In this document: in pieces, positions 15,389 through 23,935 of the stretch | How positions within the stretch are numbered: position 1 is the stretch's first letter | Layout of the letters: the number at the start of each line of letters is the position of its first letter | DNA from: Ruminococcus sp. | GTDB lineage: Bacteria > Bacillota > Clostridia > Oscillospirales > Ruminococcaceae | Length of the DNA: 37,939 bases | Assembly: GCA_015066865.1 (NCBI GenBank) | Contig: SVNQ01000017.1 | Coordinates: 1-37,939 of the forward strand | Direction: 5' to 3' | The notes under the pieces: model-generated | What the model was told of the DNA's origin: nothing | Seen by the model: the letters and a program-made list of their open reading frames with translations, nothing else | Database searches by the model: none | Program-made: the position numbers and the translations under genes

Positions 15389-16349
15389 TTTCTTCGTCCT
15401 CCCCTTCCGTCGGTGTCTTTGCATCGAGGCTGACATCTGCGGAATGATCGAACAGTGCCTTGACGAAGCTTGCATTGTCAAAAGTCTGCAGGTCGTCGAT
15501 TTTCTCGCCCACGCCGACAAGCTTGACGGGAATGCCAAGTTCATTTTTTATAGAAACTACGATGCCGCCCTTTGCGGTGCCATCGAGTTTTGTCAGGACA
15601 ATACCTGTAATATTGGCAACCTCGCTGAACAGCTTTGCCTGATTGACTGCATTCTGTCCGGTGGTTGCATCCAGTACAAGCAGCACTTCCTTTGCGCAGC
15701 CCTCTGCGCGGGATTCAAGGATACGGTTGATTTTCGCAAGCTCATCCATGAGATTTTTCTTGTTATGCAGTCTGCCTGCGGTATCCACGATCACCACATC
15801 GCAGCCCCTTGCTCTGGCGGCAGTAACAGCGTCAAACACAACGGATGCAGGATCCGAGCCCTCTGCATGCTTGACGATCTCCACACCTGCACGCTGCGTC
15901 CAGACTTCAAGCTGGTCAATGGCAGCCGCACGGAAGGTATCCGCTGCTGCAACGATCACACGCTTGCCCTCCTGCTTGAACTGGTGGCAGAGCTTGCCGA
16001 TGGTGGTGGTCTTTCCTGCACCATTCACACCGATGACCATGATCACGGACGGTGTAGTGGAAAGATCCAGTTCCACATCATCCCCCATCATATCGCCGAT
16101 GATCTCCTCGATCAGCTCCATGATCTGCGCTGGATCGGTCACACCGCGCTCCTTGACAAGCTTGCGCAGTCTTGCGCAGATTTCCACTGAGGTTTCCACG
16201 CCCATGTCGCTCATGATCATGGTTTCTTCAAGCTGTTCAAACAGCTCCTCATCTATTTTGGTAAAGGAATTGACCACACGCTGCATCTTCTGCACAACGG
16301 CGTCACGGGTCTTTTGCAGACCTGCCTTAATCTTTGAAAAAAGTCCCAT
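15381..16349 (-). CDS. ftsY: Signal recognition particle receptor FtsY
   Basis: FtsY receives SRP-ribosome complexes at the membrane. The 322 residues comprise a short N-terminal basic helix (GLFSKIKAGLQKTRD), the four-helix N domain and the GTPase G domain. G1 is GVNGAGKT (107-114), G3 is DTAGR, and TKLDGTAKGG is G4. The long acidic A domain of E. coli is absent, as usual for Firmicutes. The gene follows smc by 16 bases in the same direction, the classical arrangement. Confidence 0.97.
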   Translation of the reverse strand: MGLFSKIKAGLQKTRDAVVQKMQRVVNSFTKIDEELFEQLEETMIMSDMGVETSVEICARLRKLVKERGVTDPAQIMELIEEIIGDMMGDDVELDLSTTPSVIMVIGVNGAGKTTTIGKLCHQFKQEGKRVIVAAADTFRAAAIDQLEVWTQRAGVEIVKHAEGSDPASVVFDAVTAARARGCDVVIVDTAGRLHNKKNLMDELAKINRILESRAEGCAKEVLLVLDATTGQNAVNQAKLFSEVANITGIVLTKLDGTAKGGIVVSIKNELGIPVKLVGVGEKIDDLQTFDNASFVKALFDHSADVSLDAKTPTEGEDEENA

Positions 16350-16365
16350 AAAGCTCTCCTTTCAT

Positions 16366-19300
16366 TTATGGATTGTTGTCATCGAGCGGAATATCCTCGG
16401 GCTGTTCAAGCTTGAGCAGACGGGATATACCGTCCTCCTGCATCGTCACACCGTAAAGGACATTCGCCTCTTCCATCGCACTGCGGCGATGAGTGACAAG
16501 TACGAACTGGGTATTGTCCGTAAACTGCTTGAGATAGCGTGCATACTTGCGGACATTTGCCTCGTCAAGTGCAGCGTCGATCTCATCGAGGATGCAGAAC
16601 GGAGCCGGACGCAGACGCAGAATGGCAAAGTAAATCGCAATTGCCACGAAGGACTGCTCGCCGCCGGAAAGTGAAATGAGATTCTTGATGACCTTTCCGG
16701 GCGGGGCAACATTGATCTCAATGCCCGATGTCAGGATGTTTTCGGGATCCGTCAGTGTCAGCTCAGCTTTTCCGCCGCCGAACAGGTCACGGAAGATCTC
16801 TTTGAAATTCTGGTTGATCACGGCAAAGCTCTCACTGAATATGCGGCACATCTCCTCCGTCAGCTCCGCAATGAGCTTTTCCAGCTCGTTTTTGGAGCTG
16901 CGCACGTCCGCCATCTGGGCGGACAGGAATTTGTAGCGCTCGGAAACCTCACGGTATTCCTCAATCGCATCCACATTGACACTGCCAAGCGCACGGATCT
17001 TCTGTTTCAGCTCGCTCAGCCTTCGCTTTGCTGCCTGCGGATCCTCAATGGGCTGTGCGATCTGCTGTGCTTCGGAACGTGTCAGCTCGTAAATCTCCAG
17101 AAGCTTTGCAACGATGGAATCGCTCTCGCTCTGCAGGTTTGTTTCACGTTCTGTCAGACGTGTGACCTCGGCTGAGAATTTTTCCTTCGCCGCATGGAAC
17201 TCATTGAGTCCCTTCTGCATCTGACGGATGCGCATATTCTGTGCATCGTGCGATTGTGTTGCAGTTCTGGCTTTCAATTCCGTTTCTGTAATTTTGGATT
17301 CTGTATCCTTCAGCGCTGCTTCCTTTTGGGAAATCTGTGCCGTTTTTTCGGCAACAGCGCTGCGGTATCCTTCAATTTCCGCATGGTACTGCGCTTCCCG
17401 TGCATCGGCAGATTCTACTGCCTCCTGTGCAAGTGCAAGGCTGTGCTGTGCGGCTTCCCTGTCTTTTTCTGCCTGCACCATACGGATCTTCAGATCGCCG
17501 TATTTCTCGGACAGTCGCTCACGCTCCGTTTGCAGAGCAATGCGGCGATCCTTTGCACCGGAAAGTCCCGCTTCTGCTGCGGTGATCTCCGCAAGCAGGG
17601 CATCATACTCTTTCTGTGCATTTTCAACTGACTTTTCTGCTTCTGCGGATTGATTTTGCAATTGCTCCAAGCGGATCGCCTGATCCTGTGTCTGCCGGCG
17701 ATACTGGGCAACGGGGAAGGCATGGCGCTGTGACTCACTCTGCGCCCGCATGTAAATCTGCTGCAGGTCAGTGAATTGTTCGTTTTGTTCCTGCAGTGCC
17801 TTTTCAGCAGCATTCACCTGTTCCGCACAGCGGCGTGCGATTTCTTCTGCTTCCTGACACTGCTGTGCGATCTGTGCAATCGCAGTCTGCAATTCCTGCA
17901 GCTCCGTCTTTCTGGTCAGCATACCACCGGTTTTCTGCACCGAGCCGCCTGTGAAGGAACCGCCGGCATTGATCACCTGTCCGTCCATTGTTACGATACG
18001 GAAGCGATAACCATACTGCTTTGCTATTTCCGTGCCGCAGTCAATATCCTCAGCAATCACGATTCTGCCAAGCAGGTATTCGGCAATGCTGCGGTATGCC
18101 GCATCGCATTCGACAAGATCACTGGCAATCGCAACAAAACCCTTTCGGTTCTGCAGTCCCTGTTCTGTGAGCCGTTTTCCGTGAACGGATGTCAACGGCA
18201 GAAATGTTGCACGTCCTGCACGATTGTCACGCAGGTAACGGATTCCGTCCTTGGCTGCCTTTTCATCCGCAACGATCAGATGCTGCACGGATGCGCCGAG
18301 GGCAGTTTCAATGGCGATGCCATAGCGGCTGTCCACCTGAATCAGCTGTGCAACAGTTCCGAACACGCCCTGCAGCGTACCCTGTCGGACGCTGCGCATG
18401 ATGCTCTTGACGCTGCCGGAGAATCCCTCCATGTTATTTTCAAGATCGGTCAAAAACCGATGTCTTTGCTTTTTATCACGCAGCAAAAATCCAAGCTGAC
18501 GGAACTGTTCCTCCGCATCTTTTTTCTGCTGCTGCAGGCTCTGGTATGCCTGCCGGCTCTCGGTAATTGCCGCTTCCTTTGCGGCAACCTCCTGCTGAAT
18601 TTTAGTAACAGCTTCAAGCGCCTGTGCGTAAACCTTTTCCGCATCGGCAAGCTTTTTGGCATCTGCCTGCGTTTCGGCGCTTAATGATGCAATATCCACT
18701 GTGATCTTTTCCGCATTGTCCTTCGCTGTGCGGATTCCAAACTGCAGTTCGCTGCGCCGCAGATAAAGTGCATGCAGATTTTCGTCAGCTTTTCGGGATT
18801 TTTCATCTTCTTCCCGATAGGCGTTTTCCATTTGTTCAAAGGCAGTTCTCGTGTGTTCGAGCGCCTGTTCCGCTGCAAGGCATTCCGCCTGCATCTGCGC
18901 AGCAGCCTTCTCCGCTTCCTCAAGACGGGAAATGCGTGCCTGACGGTCATGCAGCTCCTGAGAATGGCGGTCGGAGGCAATACGCTGTGCTTCCTCACTG
19001 TGGACGATGTCATTTTTCAGAACGGCAATTTCCGCTTTCATCTGCGATGCAAGATCCCGAAGCTCGGAAACACGCCTGTGCGCTTCTTCCGCATCCACAG
19101 AACACTGCTGCATGATGCGGTAGCAGTTCTGGATCTTCTCCTCCTCATCGGCTATATCACGCTCTGCATTCTCATATTCAGTGCGGTTGACAAGGAGCTT
19201 TTCGGAAATAACCTTGAGCTTTTCCTGTAATTCAGAAAGCTGATTGACCCATACCGAAATTTCCAGTGCCTTTTCTTCCTGCGCAAGTACGAGGAATTTC

Positions 19301-19938
19301 TCCGCTTTCTGTGCCTGCAGACGAAGCGGTTCCACGCGACTTTCGAGTTCTGATACAATGTCATTCAGGCGCTGCATGTTTTCTTCTGCTGCATCCAGTT
19401 TGCGCTCGGCTTCGATCTTTCGGTAACGGAATTTGGAAATACCTGCTGCTTCTTCAAAAATTTCCCGTCGGTCGTTGCTCTTGGCACCTACGATCTCGGC
19501 AATTCTGCCCTGTCCGATAATGGAATAACCATCACGTCCAAGTCCCGTATCCATGAACAGCTCGTTGATGTCCTTCAGGCGCACGGATTTGCCGTTGATA
19601 CGGTATTCACTGTCACCGCTGCGGTAGAGCTTTCGGGTAATACTCACCTCATCGCCGTAACCCTCCAGTCTGCCGTCACTGTTGTCAATCACCAACGTAA
19701 CCGCCGCAAAACCCATGGGCCGTTTTTCAACAGTACCGGAAAAAATAACGTCCTCCATTTTGTTGCCGCGCAGGGTTTTCGTGGACTGCTCGCCCAGCAC
19801 CCAGCGCACGGAGTCACCGATATTACTTTTTCCGCTGCCGTTTGGTCCGACTACGGCAGTCAGACCTTGGTCAAAGTTCAGTTTTATTTTATCCGGAAAG
19901 GACTTGAATCCTTGCAGTTCCAATGATTTTAAGTACAT
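16366..19938 (-). CDS. smc: Chromosome segregation ATPase SMC
   Basis: SMC dimers form rings that organise and segregate the nucleoid, with ScpA and ScpB (not in the window). The protein is 1190 residues, the family norm. Walker A GPNGSGKS is at 31-38. Long coiled coils rich in Ala, Glu and Gln flank a hinge (about 500-660, with GVFGTVAQLI and ending near NAGGSFTGG). The signature LSGGEQ starts at 1090, and Walker B reads CILDEID with D1118 and E1119. It sits between an Elp3-like gene and ftsY and is tightly spaced to both. Confidence 0.97.
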   Translation of the reverse strand: MYLKSLELQGFKSFPDKIKLNFDQGLTAVVGPNGSGKSNIGDSVRWVLGEQSTKTLRGNKMEDVIFSGTVEKRPMGFAAVTLVIDNSDGRLEGYGDEVSITRKLYRSGDSEYRINGKSVRLKDINELFMDTGLGRDGYSIIGQGRIAEIVGAKSNDRREIFEEAAGISKFRYRKIEAERKLDAAEENMQRLNDIVSELESRVEPLRLQAQKAEKFLVLAQEEKALEISVWVNQLSELQEKLKVISEKLLVNRTEYENAERDIADEEEKIQNCYRIMQQCSVDAEEAHRRVSELRDLASQMKAEIAVLKNDIVHSEEAQRIASDRHSQELHDRQARISRLEEAEKAAAQMQAECLAAEQALEHTRTAFEQMENAYREEDEKSRKADENLHALYLRRSELQFGIRTAKDNAEKITVDIASLSAETQADAKKLADAEKVYAQALEAVTKIQQEVAAKEAAITESRQAYQSLQQQKKDAEEQFRQLGFLLRDKKQRHRFLTDLENNMEGFSGSVKSIMRSVRQGTLQGVFGTVAQLIQVDSRYGIAIETALGASVQHLIVADEKAAKDGIRYLRDNRAGRATFLPLTSVHGKRLTEQGLQNRKGFVAIASDLVECDAAYRSIAEYLLGRIVIAEDIDCGTEIAKQYGYRFRIVTMDGQVINAGGSFTGGSVQKTGGMLTRKTELQELQTAIAQIAQQCQEAEEIARRCAEQVNAAEKALQEQNEQFTDLQQIYMRAQSESQRHAFPVAQYRRQTQDQAIRLEQLQNQSAEAEKSVENAQKEYDALLAEITAAEAGLSGAKDRRIALQTERERLSEKYGDLKIRMVQAEKDREAAQHSLALAQEAVESADAREAQYHAEIEGYRSAVAEKTAQISQKEAALKDTESKITETELKARTATQSHDAQNMRIRQMQKGLNEFHAAKEKFSAEVTRLTERETNLQSESDSIVAKLLEIYELTRSEAQQIAQPIEDPQAAKRRLSELKQKIRALGSVNVDAIEEYREVSERYKFLSAQMADVRSSKNELEKLIAELTEEMCRIFSESFAVINQNFKEIFRDLFGGGKAELTLTDPENILTSGIEINVAPPGKVIKNLISLSGGEQSFVAIAIYFAILRLRPAPFCILDEIDAALDEANVRKYARYLKQFTDNTQFVLVTHRRSAMEEANVLYGVTMQEDGISRLLKLEQPEDIPLDDNNP

Positions 19939-19941
19939 TCG

Positions 19942-20934
19942 TTACTCCCTGATTTCACATTGGTATTTTTTTAAATTGTGATCTCCGATGATTTTCAGTG
20001 TGATTCCCTTTTCCTGAAAATATCTGAGATTTTCCCTTTTATGTCCTGTTGCCTTGCTGACTTCGGATGGATGCACGGCGATGACAACACCACTTTCCGA
20101 CCGTTCACCGATTTCGGAGGAGATCAGGCTGCGGTAGACTCGCCCTTCGCAAAGCTCACGAAATGCCGGATGGTAGAAGCCTGCGGTCATGTCCTGTTCA
20201 ACAAACTCCGATGCATGCAGACCGCATTTGATCACGGAAATACCGGTTTGATGGAATTTCCATAATGCATCCGCACAGAACCCCAAAACATCCTCCATAG
20301 GAAACAGCCGATACTCGCCCGACTCATAGAGCTTTGCAAGCGCAGTGCCTTTCAGAATGACCACGGGGTAGATTCGCACGGTGTCCGGATGCAGCTCCAT
20401 GATTCTTTTCAGCGTGAAATATTCATCTTCTGTCGAACTGCCATACAATCCCACCATCATCTGCAGTCCCAATTCAAAGCCAAATTCCCGTATCAGTCTG
20501 CTGGCAGATTCCACCTGCTGCGCCGTATGCCCTCTGTGATTTGCCGAAAGCACATGGTCACACATACTCTGTGCTCCGAGTTCAATTGCCGACACTCCGT
20601 ATTTTTTGAGCAGCGTAAGAATTTCTGCGTCAATACAATCGGGTCTTGTGGAAATACGGATCCCTGCAAAGCCTTCCATTCCCAGAAAGGGCTGCACGGC
20701 TTGCAGAAGTTCCAGCATATAACTGCGTTCAATTGCCGTGAAGCTGCCGCCAAAAAAGGCAACTTCCGTATTCTGACGATCGGAAATTTCAGAAAATGCC
20801 TGTGTGCAGACATGCTGCACATCCGCAGCATGCGGTAATTTTGATTGTGCAGTGATGGTTTTCTGATTACAGAAAGAACATGCATGCGGGCAGCCAGCAT
20901 GAGGCACAAAAATGGCGATATTCTTATGTTTCAT
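19942..20934 (-). CDS. Elp3-like radical SAM protein
   Basis: The 330-residue protein has the iron-sulfur motif CPHACSFC (C15, C19, C22), which is the CxxxCxxC form, then FFGGSFTAI and the strand RISTRPDCID. This is the bacterial Elp3-like radical SAM branch without the acetyltransferase domain of eukaryotic Elp3. It is commonly found between rnc and smc in clostridia, as here: it overlaps the rnc end by 11 bases and stops three bases before smc. A tRNA wobble-modification role is possible from family resemblance, but nothing in the sequence proves the substrate. Confidence 0.9.
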   Translation of the reverse strand: MKHKNIAIFVPHAGCPHACSFCNQKTITAQSKLPHAADVQHVCTQAFSEISDRQNTEVAFFGGSFTAIERSYMLELLQAVQPFLGMEGFAGIRISTRPDCIDAEILTLLKKYGVSAIELGAQSMCDHVLSANHRGHTAQQVESASRLIREFGFELGLQMMVGLYGSSTEDEYFTLKRIMELHPDTVRIYPVVILKGTALAKLYESGEYRLFPMEDVLGFCADALWKFHQTGISVIKCGLHASEFVEQDMTAGFYHPAFRELCEGRVYRSLISSEIGERSESGVVIAVHPSEVSKATGHKRENLRYFQEKGITLKIIGDHNLKKYQCEIRE

Positions 20935-21616
20935 AGCCCATCAGTTCCAAAGCTTCTTTTGCTGCCATCTGCTCGGCATCCTTCTTGCTCTTGCCCGTTC
21001 CTCTGCCGATGACATTGGAGTTCAGGCAGACTTCCACGGTAAAGGTCTTACTGTGGTCGGGGCCGGTTTCATTGATGAGGATGTATTCCACCTTTTCCTC
21101 GGGATTTCTCTGAATCACTTCCTGCAGTGCGGTCTTATAGTCACCGAACAGCACGCTGCGGTTTTCGGGAAGATTCTTCGGAATAAAACGCAGGATGTGC
21201 GTTCTTGCCGCTTCAAGACCTGCATCAAGATAAATTGCTGCAATGACTGCTTCAAACGCATCCGCAAGAATGGAGGGACGCTGTCTGCCGCCCGTATTGG
21301 CTTCGCCCTTGCCGAGCATCAGGAAATCCCCCAGAGAGATCTGCTGTGCAAAGCGATGCAGGGATTTTTCGCAAACCAGAGCTGCACGGATCTTTGTCAG
21401 CTCACCTTCGGGAAGATCTGGGTAATTTTCAAACAGATACTGGGATACCACGATCGACAGCACACTGTCGCCAAGAAATTCGAGACGTTCATTGCTGCGG
21501 CGCATCTTGCGCTTTTCGTTGGCGTAGGACGAATGGGAAAGCGCCTCATAGAGCAGATCCTTATTCTGAAATGTGATCCCAAGTATTTCTTCAAACTCGG
21601 TAAATACCGGTTCCAT
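20924..21616 (-). CDS. rnc: Ribonuclease III
   Basis: RNase III cleaves double-stranded RNA in rRNA processing and antisense regulation. The signature NERLEFLGDSVL is at residues 42-53, a second acidic cluster lies in the DAFEAVIAAIYLDAG region, and the C-terminal dsRNA-binding domain ends with SKKDAEQMAAKEAL. The 230 residues are normal. It follows plsX by two bases, a conserved fatty acid/RNA-processing arrangement. Confidence 0.97.
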   Translation of the reverse strand: MEPVFTEFEEILGITFQNKDLLYEALSHSSYANEKRKMRRSNERLEFLGDSVLSIVVSQYLFENYPDLPEGELTKIRAALVCEKSLHRFAQQISLGDFLMLGKGEANTGGRQRPSILADAFEAVIAAIYLDAGLEAARTHILRFIPKNLPENRSVLFGDYKTALQEVIQRNPEEKVEYILINETGPDHSKTFTVEVCLNSNVIGRGTGKSKKDAEQMAAKEALELMGYET

Positions 21617-21618
21617 GA

Positions 21619-22614
21619 TTACTCTCCCTTCATTTCCTGCACAGTCTGTGCAATCGTTGGTACGATATTGCCGTCCACGCAGCGTTTTGCCTGACGGACA
21701 GCATTGAAAAATGCCTTGGCATCGGAGCTTCCGTGTGCTTTGATGACGGGAGCAGAAATTCCCATCAGTACCGCACCGCCTTCTTCCTTGTAGTCCATGC
21801 TCTTCTGGAATGCCTTAATCTTGTCCATGATCATGAGCGCCGCGAGCTTTCCGCCAATGCCGCCAAACCAGTTTTTCAGCTTTCCTTTAAAGAAACTGCC
21901 CATGCCCTCGTAGAGCTTCAGGGCAATATTTCCCGAAAATCCGTCGCTGACAACAACATCAAAATCGCCTGAGGGCAATTCTCTGGCTTCTGCATTTCCA
22001 ACAAAATTGACGGGCGCATTCTCCAGCAGCTTATATGTCTGCTGCTCCAGCTCCCTGCCCTTGGTTTCCTCTGCACCGACGTTCAGAAGTCCCACACGGG
22101 GATTCTTTACGCCCTTGACACGCTCCATATAGGCACTGCCCATGATGGCAAACTGCACGAGCATTTCCGGTCGGCAATCCACATTAGCACCTGCATCCAT
22201 GAGCATCATATGTCCTTTTGCAGTCGGCAGAACCGGCGCAAGTGCGGGGCGCTTGATCCCTTTGATGCGCTTCGCAATAAAGGTTGCACCTGCCACAAGT
22301 CCGCCCGTACTTCCGGCACTGACAAAGGCATCGCCCTTGCCGTCATGCAATGCCTGCAGTCCAACCGCAAGTGAAGTATTCCTGCCTTCTTTCAGAATGG
22401 TGGTCGGCTGTGCATGAATGTCGAATATATCAGGGGCATGGAGAATCTCAAATCCGGAAATGTCTATATTTTCCTTCTTGGCAGCTTCACGAAGCTTTGC
22501 TTCATCACCACTCAGGACGATCTGTACGCCCAGCTCATCCTGTGCCTGCTTACAGCCTTTTATTACTTCAAACGGTGCATTGTCACCGCCGAATCCATCA
22601 ACGATTATTCTCAT
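21619..22614 (-). CDS. plsX: Phosphate acyltransferase PlsX
   Basis: PlsX makes acyl-phosphate from acyl-ACP, the first step toward phosphatidic acid through PlsY. The protein starts MRIIVDGFGGDNAP and is 331 residues. GRNTSLAVGLQAL, SAGSTGGL and VVSDGFSGNIALKL are family hallmarks. The ATG at 22614 has GGAGT seven bases upstream; a longer frame would run into trmFO. The gap to trmFO is four bases. fabD/fabH do not follow. Confidence 0.96.
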   Translation of the reverse strand: MRIIVDGFGGDNAPFEVIKGCKQAQDELGVQIVLSGDEAKLREAAKKENIDISGFEILHAPDIFDIHAQPTTILKEGRNTSLAVGLQALHDGKGDAFVSAGSTGGLVAGATFIAKRIKGIKRPALAPVLPTAKGHMMLMDAGANVDCRPEMLVQFAIMGSAYMERVKGVKNPRVGLLNVGAEETKGRELEQQTYKLLENAPVNFVGNAEARELPSGDFDVVVSDGFSGNIALKLYEGMGSFFKGKLKNWFGGIGGKLAALMIMDKIKAFQKSMDYKEEGGAVLMGISAPVIKAHGSSDAKAFFNAVRQAKRCVDGNIVPTIAQTVQEMKGE

Positions 22615-22618
22615 GCGA

Positions 22619-23935
22619 TCACTCCGTTTCCAATGCCTGCAATGCATCTTCCAGCACTGCAATTGCCTGTTCTGCTATCTTTTCATATCTGAGCTGTTTA
22701 TCACGAATACGCTCTGTCAAAGGGGGCAGTAAGCCCATATTTGCGCCCATCGGCTGGAAATCCGCTGCACAGTCGCCGCTGACGTAGGCGGCAAGCGCAC
22801 CCATCATTGTTCCTCTTGGAAGGATGTAGGCGGGTTTCCCCTGCAGCTTTCTTGCAAGACTCTTTCCTGCGATGATACCGCTTGCGGCGGATTCCATATA
22901 GCCCTCCACACCCGTCATCTGTCCTGCGAAAAACAGGTTCTCCGCACCCCTGAGGGAATAATCCGCATCAAGTAGCTTGGGGCTGTCGAGGAAGAAATTG
23001 CGGTGCATCACACCATAGCGAAGAAATTCCGCATGTTCCAGTCCGGGGATCATTCCGAACACACGCTTCTGCTCTCCGAATTTCAGATTTGTCTGGAAGC
23101 CTACGAGGTTGAACATCGTGCCGTCCTTATTTTCACGGCGCAGCTGTACTGCCGCATACGGTCTTCTGCCTGTTCGGGGGTCAGTGAGACCCACGGGCTT
23201 CAGAGGTCCGAAGCGCAGGGTATCCATACCACGGGAGGCAAGCACCTCCACCGGCATGCAGCCTTCATAGACACGGAATGCCGCTTTGTCATGCTCATGC
23301 AGCGGTGCTTTTTCCGCTTCCACAAGGGCATTCCAGAACGCTTCATATTCTTCTTTATTCATCGGGCAATTCAGATAATCCGCATCGCCTCTGTCATATC
23401 TTGACTGGGCAAATACCAGTTCCATATTCAGACTGTCTGCGGCTACAACGGGGGCAGCCGCATCGAAAAAGCTCAGTCTGCTGCCGCAGAGCTGTTCAAT
23501 TTTTTCGGATAGTGCATCCGAGGTCAGGGGACCTGTAGCAATCACCGCATTGCGCTGCGGCAGCTCCGTCAGCTCCTCACGGATCACGGTGATCAGCGGA
23601 TGCTCCGCTATTTCCTTTGTTACGAGTGCCGAGAACTGTTCCCTATCCACGGCAAGTGCACCGCCTGCGGCAACCGCACAAGCCTTTGCACAGCGGACGA
23701 GCAGGGATCCCTGCATTTCCATCTCGGTTTTGAGAAGTCCGCCTGCGGATCCCAGACGGGATGCCTTCAGAGAATTGGAACAAACAAGCTCGGCAAGCCC
23801 CTCATGATGATGGGCGGGACTGTAACGATGGGGTTTCATTTCATAAAGTCGGACTGCGATCCCTGCATTTGCAAGCTGCCATGCAGCTTCACAGCCGGCA
23901 AGACCGCCGCCGACAACAATTGCTTCTTCTGTCAT
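22619..23935 (-). CDS. trmFO: Folate-dependent tRNA U54 methyltransferase TrmFO
   Basis: TrmFO forms ribothymidine at U54 of tRNA with methylenetetrahydrofolate and FADH2. The N-terminal FAD motif reads VVGGGLAGCEAAWQLA; ELVCSNSLKA carries the conserved cysteine, and GQMTGVEGYMESAASG is typical. The 438 residues match the family. The ATG shares one base with the topA stop (TAATG), so the two are coupled; topA-trmFO is a classic Firmicute pair. Confidence 0.97.
   Translation of the reverse strand: MTEEAIVVGGGLAGCEAAWQLANAGIAVRLYEMKPHRYSPAHHHEGLAELVCSNSLKASRLGSAGGLLKTEMEMQGSLLVRCAKACAVAAGGALAVDREQFSALVTKEIAEHPLITVIREELTELPQRNAVIATGPLTSDALSEKIEQLCGSRLSFFDAAAPVVAADSLNMELVFAQSRYDRGDADYLNCPMNKEEYEAFWNALVEAEKAPLHEHDKAAFRVYEGCMPVEVLASRGMDTLRFGPLKPVGLTDPRTGRRPYAAVQLRRENKDGTMFNLVGFQTNLKFGEQKRVFGMIPGLEHAEFLRYGVMHRNFFLDSPKLLDADYSLRGAENLFFAGQMTGVEGYMESAASGIIAGKSLARKLQGKPAYILPRGTMMGALAAYVSGDCAADFQPMGANMGLLPPLTERIRDKQLRYEKIAEQAIAVLEDALQALETE

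Noticed and set aside
15024..16674. Two long open frames on the + strand across rdgB, ftsY and smc
   Set aside because: They run across three well-supported - strand genes and show no domain.
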